A stretch of DNA of 64,000 bases from a virus: IMG/VR virus record IMGVR_UViG_3300033153_013649, positions 95,838 to 159,837 of that record. One strand, 5' to 3'. Within the stretch, counting starts at the first letter, position 1; the number at the start of each line of letters is the position of its first letter. The notes under the pieces were generated by a model. That model saw nothing but the letters and a program-made list of their open reading frames with translations. It had not been told where the DNA came from and ran no database searches. The translations under genes were made by a program, and so were the position numbers. This document shows positions 19,527-26,952 of the stretch, in pieces.

Positions 19527-19762
19527 AAAATTTTTCTGCAGAAAATAAAGCAATGATTCTTGATTTTCTTGAAAAATCTGAAATAGGATCTATAGGAGAT
19601 AAAGATGATTTTTCTCTTTATACTTGGATGGAATGGTATATTTCAGAAGAAAATTTAGATTCGAATCAAAAGAAGGTATTAGAAGAATTTATTGAATGGA
19701 TATATTCTCAAAAAAGAATAAAGATAGAGGATCTCATAAGTAAATATTTTGATTTTAATTAA
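19523..19762 (+). CDS. Small acidic protein
   Basis: 79 residues, acidic, rich in aromatic residues (L-Y-T-W-M-E-W-Y-I). The start overlaps the polymerase stop (ATGA), so it is coupled to the polymerase fragment. No family match; it is not the missing polymerase half. Confidence 0.55.
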   Translation: MKNFSAENKAMILDFLEKSEIGSIGDKDDFSLYTWMEWYISEENLDSNQKKVLEEFIEWIYSQKRIKIEDLISKYFDFN

Positions 19763-19774
19763 AAAGGAGAAATA

Positions 19775-20533
19775 ATGTCAGAAATAGCGAAACGTAAAGA
19801 TATGAAATTACCGATTCATACTTTCTCTTCTCGGACATTCGAATTACTTGATATGTTAGAAGATGAAAGTTTGATTAATCGAGAAGATATTATACATAAT
19901 CTTGCAATTTTTCCTAGATGGAACGGTGCATCAATATATCCATATACTATTGGCCAACATACTTTAGTAGCTCTTGAGATTCTCCAAAATTATTATGGAT
20001 TTCTTAAACCAAAAAAGAATAAAAAAAGAATTTTTCTTAATACTAATTCTGAATCAGAATTTAATCAGCTAAAATTAATGGCTCTTCATGATGCATCAGA
20101 AGCTTATATTGGAGATATTATTTCTCCTTTAAAAGAATTTTTGTATATTAAAATTCCAAAAAACGGAAAGATGGAGAAACTCGTAGAGAAAGGAAAGAAA
20201 AATTTAATTTCAATGGAAGAATTTGAGCTTAGTATTTCTAGAGCTATATATAATCGGTTTCATGTGATTTGTTATGATCCAAAGAAAACTAAATATGGAG
20301 AATTATTTGGAGATTCTCTTAGAATCCTTGATGTTGCTATGGCTTTTTATGAGGCAAAATATATATTTAATCCTCCACTTGATACTACTAAATGGAATTG
20401 TAGAGAACTTGAGAAAGTTCAAGACCTTAATGATCATATAGAACAAAATAAAGATTATTATTTTAGAGAAATGCATAGAAACGAAGTAAAAGAAAGATTA
20501 ATAAAAGAATTCGATAAACTTCAAATAATATGA
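19775..20533 (+). CDS. HD-domain phosphohydrolase (YfbR-like)
   Basis: 252 residues. T-I-G-Q-H-T-L-V-A (first His), M-A-L-H-D-A-S-E-A-Y-I-G-D (HD pair plus E-x-x-x-x-D) and L-D-V-A-M-A (last Asp) follow the HD metal-site order of YfbR-type 5'-nucleotidases. These remove phosphate from dNMPs and are common in phages, tuning dNTP pools or feeding modified nucleotides. RBS AAAAGGAGAAA. Overlaps the macro-domain gene. Confidence 0.75.
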   Translation: MSEIAKRKDMKLPIHTFSSRTFELLDMLEDESLINREDIIHNLAIFPRWNGASIYPYTIGQHTLVALEILQNYYGFLKPKKNKKRIFLNTNSESEFNQLKLMALHDASEAYIGDIISPLKEFLYIKIPKNGKMEKLVEKGKKNLISMEEFELSISRAIYNRFHVICYDPKKTKYGELFGDSLRILDVAMAFYEAKYIFNPPLDTTKWNCRELEKVQDLNDHIEQNKDYYFREMHRNEVKERLIKEFDKLQII

Positions 20534-21009
20534 AAACACAATACGGAGATATTTTTTCTATTAGAACAGAAAATGATTTTTTAGTAGTTCCTACAAACGT
20601 TGGATGGAAAAGAAATAATCACAATGTTATGGGTGCAGGTATTGCTAGAAGAGCATCTATCATATATCCGGATTTACCGTTAAGTTATGGATGGCATTGT
20701 AAAAAGTATGGAAATAAAATATTTGTAAGTAAAAGAAATCATATTATTTGTCTTCCTTCTAAGCCTTTATTATATCCAAGAAAACCGCATTTAAGTTGGA
20801 CAGGGAATTCGAATAAATCTACAATTTCTAATTCTTACAGACAATTAAAATATTTTGCTAAAAATTATCCGGAAGAAAAGATTTATACCCCTTTATTTGG
20901 TACGGGAAATGGAAATATTCCTTTTAATATTGGAATGAAATTAATTAATTCAGCGAATTTACCCGATAATATAATTTTAATATTACCTCACGAATCCGCA
21001 GAGAAATGA
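20530..21009 (+). CDS. Macro-domain protein (ADP-ribose binding)
   Basis: 159 residues. Macro-fold signposts: G-D-I-F near the start, F-L-V-V-P-T-N-V-G-W, then N-V-M-G-A-G-I-A-R-R-A, and I-Y-T-P-L-F-G-T-G-N-G as the second phosphate loop. These bind ADP-ribose or hydrolyse ADP-ribose esters. It overlaps the HD gene by four bases, so the two act on nucleotides together. May undo ADP-ribosylation or clear ADP-ribose made by defence enzymes (inferred). Confidence 0.75.
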   Translation: MKTQYGDIFSIRTENDFLVVPTNVGWKRNNHNVMGAGIARRASIIYPDLPLSYGWHCKKYGNKIFVSKRNHIICLPSKPLLYPRKPHLSWTGNSNKSTISNSYRQLKYFAKNYPEEKIYTPLFGTGNGNIPFNIGMKLINSANLPDNIILILPHESAEK

Positions 21010-21078
21010 TAAAATAGAATTAATTTATATTAACAAATAAGAATTGAATTATTATATCATAATAATACGAAATAGAAG

Positions 21079-22212
21079 ATGGAAAAAATACATTATAAAA
21101 ACTTTGATAGACTAGAAAAAGAATATGTACAAAAAGGATTAATTCGCAAAAGTTATCATCCAATTTTTGATTTTGCAATTTATAATTATGGAATTAAAGT
21201 TCAATTTGAAGCTTTATGGGATGAAATAACTTTAGAAGTTCGGGGATTAATCCTAGATTCTAAAGGAAACATTATTGCTAGACCTTTTGATAAATTCTTT
21301 AATTATGAAGAACTAGTTTCTGGAGATGAAAATAAAAGACTTAAAATTAGGATTCCAAATGAAAGGGTAAAAAGGATCACAGAAAAAATAGACGGATCTC
21401 TTGGAATTCTTTATAAAGGATTAGACGGGAAACATTATATTGCAACTAGAGGATCATTTAATTCTGATCAAGCAATTAAAGCAAATGAAATTTTAAATAA
21501 GAAATATAATAATGAAGATTTTATGGATGGGTATACATATTTATTTGAAATTATTTATCCAGAAAATCGAATTATTATTAATTATGGAGAAACAGAAGAT
21601 CTTATTCTTTTGGCTGTTCGAAATAATAAAACAGGAGAATATTTAGACTTATATGAAAATTTTGATTCATCTAATTTTAATTTAGTTGTTTCAATTGAAA
21701 CAACAGATTATTGTAATCTCACAAAAGAAAATAAGATTAATAATGAAGGTTATGTAATTGAATTCGAATCAGGATTTCGAATGAAAATGAAATTTGAAGA
21801 ATATGTTAGATTACATAAATTTGTATCCGGATTTTCTAATATTAGTATTTGGGAAGTTTTGGCTTCTGGAGGAAATATATATGATCTTATTGAAAATATT
21901 CCGGACGAATTATATAATTGGATAAATAAACAAATCAAACATTTTAAATTCGAATTTGACAAATTATGTAATTTCTATTTTGAAGTTTTTAAAAATACTA
22001 AAGAAAAAATAACAAATTTATATGGAAAAGAATTAAATACTATTTTTTCCGATAAAGATATAAGAAAAATCTATGCAGATTTCTTTATTCGATCAGTAAA
22101 AAATCCTAATATTCTTTTTATGATGCTTGATAAAAAAGATTGGAAAAAAGCTATTTGGAAACAACTTAAACCTCAAGATAAAGAAATTTTTAGAAAGGAA
22201 TTTATTAAATGA
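21079..22212 (+). CDS. rnlA: RNA ligase, T4 Rnl1 type
   Basis: 377 residues, the same size as T4 RNA ligase 1 (374). I-T-E-K-I-D-G-S-L-G is motif I with the Lys that takes AMP. L-E-V-R-G-L-I-L-D and A-R-P-F-D-K-F-F-N-Y-E precede it as in Rnl1, and Y-T-Y-L-F-E-I-I-Y-P and E-G-Y-V-I-E-F follow. It seals RNA ends with ATP. T4 uses it with Pnkp to repair tRNA cut by the PrrC toxin; no Pnkp is in this window. Fits a phage that invests in tRNA. Confidence 0.88.
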   Translation: MEKIHYKNFDRLEKEYVQKGLIRKSYHPIFDFAIYNYGIKVQFEALWDEITLEVRGLILDSKGNIIARPFDKFFNYEELVSGDENKRLKIRIPNERVKRITEKIDGSLGILYKGLDGKHYIATRGSFNSDQAIKANEILNKKYNNEDFMDGYTYLFEIIYPENRIIINYGETEDLILLAVRNNKTGEYLDLYENFDSSNFNLVVSIETTDYCNLTKENKINNEGYVIEFESGFRMKMKFEEYVRLHKFVSGFSNISIWEVLASGGNIYDLIENIPDELYNWINKQIKHFKFEFDKLCNFYFEVFKNTKEKITNLYGKELNTIFSDKDIRKIYADFFIRSVKNPNILFMMLDKKDWKKAIWKQLKPQDKEIFRKEFIK

Positions 22213-22706
22213 GTAAAGAATTAACAATTATTGAAGAAGAAAAATCTGTTGAAGAACCATGGAAAATGACAAGAGAAGATGCATATTGGAAAGAAATTGA
22301 TTTAAGGCAAGATCGCAGTTTAACAATCGGTGCAGCGGAGGTAAAGTTGCGAAGTGCTATCGGTCGGAAAAGAATTTTTGCATATAGCTCCGAGGTACAA
22401 CTTGCATCTAATAGGAATAAAATTATTAAATTTGAAGGTAGATATGTATTTAAAGATAAACTTACCCCCGAAATAAGAGAAGCAATGGAAAATCTTAAAA
22501 AAGTTAGAAAAGAAGCAGATGAGAAATACATAAGAGAAGCTACCCCTCTTAATGCTCATTATGAAACAGTTAAAAAAGCTGTATACGAAGGTAAGCCCGT
22601 TCCGCGAAAGGTACTTGAAGAATATAAGGATGAAAAGTGGGCGGATGAAGCTCTTGCTAAATTGTTAAAAGTTGAGAAAAAAACTTCTGAACTTGGTAAG
22701 GAATAA
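22209..22706 (+). CDS. Hypothetical protein
   Basis: 165 residues, start overlapping the ligase stop (ATGAG). Central R-S-L-T-I-G-A-A-E-V-K-L-R-S-A-I-G and a long charged helix (I-R-E-A-M-E-N-L-K-K-V-R-K-E). Its coupling to RNA ligase and position before ribonucleotide reductase suggest nucleic-acid work. No family recognised. Confidence 0.6.
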   Translation: MSKELTIIEEEKSVEEPWKMTREDAYWKEIDLRQDRSLTIGAAEVKLRSAIGRKRIFAYSSEVQLASNRNKIIKFEGRYVFKDKLTPEIREAMENLKKVRKEADEKYIREATPLNAHYETVKKAVYEGKPVPRKVLEEYKDEKWADEALAKLLKVEKKTSELGKE

Positions 22707-22762
22707 ATAGACTGAAGACTTTTAATAAAATAAAACTTATAAAAAATAAACGGAGGATTTAA

Positions 22763-23998
22763 TTGGACATATCTCAAGAAATCTTATCGGATATTATTGT
22801 TTATATGAAATACGCTCGTTACAATGATAAAAAACAAAGAAGAGAAACCTGGGAAGAAGTAGTAAGACGTAATAAAAGAATGCATCAAAAAAAATTTCCT
22901 GAATTAAAAGAAGAAATTGAAGAAATTTATAAATTAGTCTTAGATAAAAAAGTTTTGCCTTCAATGCGTTCAATGCAATTTGCTGGGAAATCAATTGAGA
23001 TTTCTCCAAATAGAATTTATAATTGTGCTTATTTACCAATTGATAGTATTGATGCTTTTCATGAAATTATGTTTTTGCTCCTTGGAGGTACAGGAATTGG
23101 AATTTCTGTTCAAAAACATCACGTAGAAAAACTCCCGAATATTATTAGACCTTATACTAAAAGAACTAAACGATTTCTTATCGGAGATTCTATAGAAGGA
23201 TGGGCAGAATCTATTAGAGTATTAATTAAATCTTATTTTCATGGCGGATCTACAATTAGATTTGATTTTTCTGATATTCGTCCTAAAGGAGCAAGATTAA
23301 TTACCTCGGGGGGAAAAGCTCCCGGGCCTCAACCTCTTAAAGAATGTCTTTTGAAAATTAGAGGATTATTAGATGAAAAAGAAAACGGGGATAAATTACA
23401 GCCAATAGAAGTTCATGATATAATATGCTATATTGCTGATACAGTACTTGCAGGTGGAATTAGACGAGCAGCTTTAATTTCTCTTTTCTCTGCTAAAGAT
23501 ATGGATATGATGAATGCCAAAACAGAAGAATGGTTTACTCATTATCCTCATAGAGGCAGAGCTAATAATTCTGTTGTTTTAGTTCGTCATAAGATCAAGA
23601 AAGAATATTTTGATGAAATATTTGAAAGAATGAAATTATCTCGATCCGGAGAGCCTGGAATATTTTTTACAAATGATCAAGATATTGGGACCAATCCGTG
23701 TTTAACTGGGGATATGTTAATATCTACTGAAAGTGGAAATATTTCTATAAAGGAATTAGTTGAATCAGAATTTGATTTACCTAAAGTTTATACTTATAAT
23801 GAAGCTTCAAAACAAGTTGAATTGAAAAAGATTAAAGATAAACTCCTTACAAAGAAAAATGCTAATATTATTAAACTTGAATTAGAAGATGGAAGTGAAA
23901 TTAAATTAACCCCAGATCATAAAGTATATACAGAAAACCGTGGATGGATTGAAGCTGCTCAATTAACAAATAAAGACATTCTTTTTCAAATCGATTAA
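22763..23998 (+). CDS. nrdJ: Class II ribonucleotide reductase N-part with split-intein N-half
   Basis: 411 residues, TTG start after CGGAGGA. Residues 1-312 are the N-terminal part of a monomer-type adenosylcobalamin reductase: I-Y-N-C-A-Y-L-P-I (first redox Cys), L-G-G-T-G-I-G-I-S-V, G-G-K-A-P-G-P-Q-P. From Cys 23699 the protein becomes an intein N-half of 99 residues: C-L-T-G-D (block A) and L-T-P-D-H-K-V-Y-T (block B). The break falls in N-P-C-G-E, so no active site exists until trans-splicing with the partner gene at 24825. Confidence 0.92.
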   Translation: MDISQEILSDIIVYMKYARYNDKKQRRETWEEVVRRNKRMHQKKFPELKEEIEEIYKLVLDKKVLPSMRSMQFAGKSIEISPNRIYNCAYLPIDSIDAFHEIMFLLLGGTGIGISVQKHHVEKLPNIIRPYTKRTKRFLIGDSIEGWAESIRVLIKSYFHGGSTIRFDFSDIRPKGARLITSGGKAPGPQPLKECLLKIRGLLDEKENGDKLQPIEVHDIICYIADTVLAGGIRRAALISLFSAKDMDMMNAKTEEWFTHYPHRGRANNSVVLVRHKIKKEYFDEIFERMKLSRSGEPGIFFTNDQDIGTNPCLTGDMLISTESGNISIKELVESEFDLPKVYTYNEASKQVELKKIKDKLLTKKNANIIKLELEDGSEIKLTPDHKVYTENRGWIEAAQLTNKDILFQID

Positions 23999-24002
23999 AA
24001 TT

Positions 24003-24048
24003 AAAAACCCCTATATTATAAATATATAAAAAAGACATAGGGGTTTTT
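24003..24048 (+). promoter_or_regulatory. Hairpin hiding the endonuclease RBS, with late-promoter octamer in its loop
   Basis: AAAAACCCCTAT (24003-24014) pairs perfectly with ATAGGGGTTTTT (24037-24048), directly before the ATG at 24049. The only ribosome site, AGGGG, lies in the 3' strand. The loop holds TATAAATA (24017-24024), the T4-type late promoter octamer. A transcript begun upstream would fold and block translation or terminate at the T-run; one begun in the loop would lack the 5' strand and be open. Confidence 0.75.
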
Positions 24049-24873
24049 ATGAAAACTTTAATTCAAAAATTTTATTTAGATTTTTCGAAAGGAAATATAT
24101 TTGAAATACCAGAAGAATTAAATATTGAATTTCAAATATATCTTTTAAAAGAAATAGATAAACATGGAAAATCAGCATATAGTTATTCTAAAAGAATATT
24201 TCTTAGAAATAAATATATTAAAGAAAATTATTCTGAATTTTTAATATTAAAAAAAGAATTAGAAGATCTTTATAATAGTGGATATGGATTTAAAAGAATC
24301 GCAAAACTAATAGATCTTTCTTATACAAAAACCAGATTTTTATTTTCTCTTTGTGAAATAAAAACAAGAAAAGGTCAATCGATTGTAACAGATGAACTCA
24401 GGAAATTAAGATCTGAAAATAGTAAAAAACATTATAAAAATAGAACTGGATATTTTAAAACATTTGAAAGACGAACAAATAAATCAATAAGAGGTGTTCA
24501 AGGATATTATTATAATAAATGGTTTAATAAATATGTTTGGTTGAGAAGTACTTATGAATATATCTTTGCTAAATGGTTAGATTTTCAAAATATTAAATGG
24601 GATATTGAAGTTGAAATGTTTAAACTTAAAGATTCATGGTATAGACCAGATTTTTTTATATATAAAAATAATAAAGTTGTAAAAATTGTAGAAATTAAAG
24701 GATATAAATATAGAGAAAATGAAAAATCTAATGAATTAAATAAACAATTAAATATTGATGTTATTCAAATTGAAAATATTAATCCTTATATAATAAATTC
24801 AAGTTATGGGAAGGAATTAAAACTTTGGAAAAAAGTACGTTTAAACGAATTAGAATTAAAAGAATTACAATAG
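24049..24873 (+). CDS. Vsr-like (EDxHD type) homing endonuclease
   Basis: 274 residues lying between the two halves of the reductase. The C-terminal domain has L-R-S-T-Y-E-Y-I-F-A-K-W-L-D, I-E-V-E-M-F-K-L, Y-R-P-D-F-F-I and K-I-V-E-I-K-G, the Vsr/PD-(D/E)xK arrangement of homing nucleases known from split-intein 'fractured genes'. The N-terminal half has helix-turn-helix-like DNA-binding segments (Y-G-F-K-R-I-A-K-L-I-D-L). It would cut intein-free nrdJ alleles and spread the block. Translation seems held by the upstream hairpin. Confidence 0.85.
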   Translation: MKTLIQKFYLDFSKGNIFEIPEELNIEFQIYLLKEIDKHGKSAYSYSKRIFLRNKYIKENYSEFLILKKELEDLYNSGYGFKRIAKLIDLSYTKTRFLFSLCEIKTRKGQSIVTDELRKLRSENSKKHYKNRTGYFKTFERRTNKSIRGVQGYYYNKWFNKYVWLRSTYEYIFAKWLDFQNIKWDIEVEMFKLKDSWYRPDFFIYKNNKVVKIVEIKGYKYRENEKSNELNKQLNIDVIQIENINPYIINSSYGKELKLWKKVRLNELELKELQ

Positions 24874-25874
24874 AAAAAAATGAAGATGTATATGATTTAA
24901 AGATAAAAGATAACCATAATTTTTTCGCTAATGGATTATTAGTACATAATTGCGGGGAAATTTCTCTTCGTCCCTTTCAATTCTGTAATGTAGTTGAAAT
25001 AAATGCTTCTGATATTGAAACACAAGAAGAATTAGAAAATAGAATAAAAGCAGCAGCTTTTATTGGAACTCTTCAAGCAACATATACGGATTTTCATTAT
25101 CTTCGAGATATTTGGCAAACAACAACAGAAAAAGATGCATTGCTTGGAATAGGAATGACTGGAATAGCTTCTGGAAGAGTTCAAAAGCTCGATATTGAAT
25201 CTGCTGTACGAAAAGCATTGTATCAAAATACTAGACTAGCAAATAAAATTGGAATTAATAAAGCTGCAAGACTTACAACTATAAAACCAGCTGGTTCTTC
25301 TTCTATAGTTCTTGGTACTTCTTCTGGCATCCATCCATGGCATTCTCAATATTATATTAGAAGAATCAGAGTTGGAAAAAACGAAGCAATTTATAAATAT
25401 CTTTCTAAAAATCATCCAGAATTATTAGAAGATGATAAATTTCGTTCTCATGATCGATCAATAATTTCTATTCCTCAAAAAGCTCCAGAAGGAGCAATAA
25501 CAAGAGAAGAAACTGCAATCGAATTATTGGAAAGAGCTAAAGATATTCATCTAAGATGGATTCGTCCTGGACATAGATCTGGATCTAATTATAATAATGT
25601 ATCTATTACTGTTTCCGTTAAAGATGATGAATGGGAAGATATAAAGAAATGGATGTGGAAAAATAGAGAATATTATAATGGAATAACAGTTCTTCCCTAT
25701 GATGGAGGAACATATATTCAAGCTCCGTTTGAAGAATGTTCGAAAGAATATTATGAAGAATATTATAATAAATTAAAAAAAATTAATACAAAAGAAATTA
25801 TTGAATTTCAAGATAGTACAAATTTATCAGGGGAAGTGGCTTGTGGGGGAGGAATGAGTTGTGAAATAATTTAG
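24825..25874 (+). CDS. nrdJ: Split-intein C-half with class II ribonucleotide reductase C-part
   Basis: 349 residues, TTG start inside the endonuclease gene with AAGGA upstream. Residues 1-42 are the intein C-half: D-V-Y-D-L-K-I-K-D-N-H-N-F-F-A-N-G (block F) and L-L-V-H-N before Cys (block G). At 24951 the reductase resumes: C-G-E-I-S-L-R-P-F-Q-F-C-N (catalytic Cys as the +1 residue). T-I-K-P-A-G-S-S-S is a conserved loop, and the C-terminal A-C-G-G-G-M-S-C is the shuttle Cys pair. Splicing would join N-P to C-G-E. Confidence 0.92.
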   Translation: MEKSTFKRIRIKRITIEKNEDVYDLKIKDNHNFFANGLLVHNCGEISLRPFQFCNVVEINASDIETQEELENRIKAAAFIGTLQATYTDFHYLRDIWQTTTEKDALLGIGMTGIASGRVQKLDIESAVRKALYQNTRLANKIGINKAARLTTIKPAGSSSIVLGTSSGIHPWHSQYYIRRIRVGKNEAIYKYLSKNHPELLEDDKFRSHDRSIISIPQKAPEGAITREETAIELLERAKDIHLRWIRPGHRSGSNYNNVSITVSVKDDEWEDIKKWMWKNREYYNGITVLPYDGGTYIQAPFEECSKEYYEEYYNKLKKINTKEIIEFQDSTNLSGEVACGGGMSCEII

Positions 25875-25887
25875 GTTTAATTAAAAA

Positions 25888-26475
25888 ATGATAAATAAAA
25901 TAATTTGTGGAGATTCTTTGAAAGTTCTTACGGGTTCAGAACATGTAGATTTGATAATTTCAGATCCTCCGTATCCAGATTTTTATACATCTGAATTCAA
26001 TTACAAAGACGAATTAATAGAAATATTCAATAGATATAATTGCCGGCAGTTTATTTTTTGGAGTGCTAAAGTTTCTTTTCCTTTATCTTATACTGCTCGA
26101 CATGTATGGGATAAAATTACTGGAGCAGCTTGTCAATATGATTTCATTTATGAAAGAAATGGATATAAAAAACAGAAAGTATTTAGAGGACATAGAATTA
26201 ATTCAACAGTGTCTGCACAATTTGCAAAAGAAAAATTCTATGGTCAAAAAGCTCAAAAGCCATTAAGTGTATTAATAAAATTAATAGAATATGCCTCGTC
26301 TAAAGAAGATTTAATACTCGATCCTTTTATGGGAACAGGTACTACTTGTATTGCATCAAAAATATTAGGACGAAAATATATCGGTATCGATATTAATCCA
26401 AAATGCTATAAAATAGTTCAAGAGCGTCTAACAAAGGTTCAACCAAAAGGAGATTGGAAAAGATTATTAGATTAA
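25888..26475 (+). CDS. DNA adenine-type methyltransferase
   Basis: 195 residues. L-I-I-S-D-P-P-Y-P is motif IV near the N-terminus, and L-D-P-F-M-G-T-G-T-T-C-I-A is motif I near the C-terminus, so the order is of the beta class. DPPY favours N6-adenine. The target domain between them is short. No restriction nuclease is beside it, so it probably protects phage DNA or marks it. Follows the reductase operon. Confidence 0.82.
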   Translation: MINKIICGDSLKVLTGSEHVDLIISDPPYPDFYTSEFNYKDELIEIFNRYNCRQFIFWSAKVSFPLSYTARHVWDKITGAACQYDFIYERNGYKKQKVFRGHRINSTVSAQFAKEKFYGQKAQKPLSVLIKLIEYASSKEDLILDPFMGTGTTCIASKILGRKYIGIDINPKCYKIVQERLTKVQPKGDWKRLLD

Positions 26476-26505
26476 GATTTTTTATTTAAAATTCTTTCTT
26501 CCTAG

Positions 26506-26535
26506 AAATTTGCTACCTGATAGCAAATTTTTTTG
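26506..26535 (+). terminator. Intrinsic terminator
   Basis: Perfect 10-bp stem AAATTTGCTA/TAGCAAATTT with a five-base loop and TTTTTG. Separates the metabolism block from the secreted-protein/holin cassette. Confidence 0.9.
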
Positions 26536-26557
26536 TTTTAATAAAACTTCTTAATAT

Positions 26558-26565
26558 TATAAATA
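26558..26565 (+). promoter_or_regulatory. Possible T4-type late promoter TATAAATA
   Basis: The octamer lies 28 bases before the first gene of the cassette and right after a terminator, as expected for a late start. The octamer is common by chance in such AT-rich DNA, so position is the main support. Confidence 0.5.
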
Positions 26566-26585
26566 ATAATAAAAGGAGAAAGGTA

Positions 26586-26930
26586 ATGTTAATGCTATAT
26601 ATTCATTCGTTTGTGAAATCGTTGCTGCCATATATAGCATTACTGCATCGTAAAAACTGGTTGTTTGACAGAAGAGAGTATCCGCAATTATGGCACACAT
26701 GGAGTTGGATTGCACCCCGCGGAACAAGAAGAAGGGAATTGCTTTATAGAATTTGCGGAATTTTGACCGGGCACGAAATTAGTAAAACGGAATGGGGATA
26801 TGGAGGGGGAAATTTTGTTGATCGACATTGTCGATGGTGTGATAAATTGATGCGAGTTCATAAACTTGAAGACAAACCACCCGATTCCTTACAGGACTTG
26901 GTTGGACCATTGGGATTTTATGATAAATAA
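26586..26930 (+). CDS. Small phage protein with Cys/His pair motifs
   Basis: 114 residues with strong RBS AAAGGAGAAAGGT. W-H-T-W-S-W-I-A-P-R-G and L-T-G-H-E-I-S-K-T-E, then D-R-H-C-R-W-C-D-K suggest a small zinc site. I have seen similar short proteins in phages of environmental bacteria but cannot name a function. Its base composition is richer in G and C than the surroundings, the left edge of an apparently acquired cassette. Confidence 0.55.
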   Translation: MLMLYIHSFVKSLLPYIALLHRKNWLFDRREYPQLWHTWSWIAPRGTRRRELLYRICGILTGHEISKTEWGYGGGNFVDRHCRWCDKLMRVHKLEDKPPDSLQDLVGPLGFYDK

Positions 26931-26952
26931 TATGAGGATAAAAGGTATATTG

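Noticed and set aside
19523-19762. The 79-residue gene as the missing polymerase continuation
   Set aside because: It has no motif B or C and is far too short; it is just coupled by overlap.
18066-22212. Identity with Rhodothermus phage RM378, which also has a split polymerase and an RNA ligase 1
   Set aside because: The split here lies inside the polymerase palm/fingers instead of between exonuclease and polymerase domains, and the genome is far more AT-rich than I recall for RM378.
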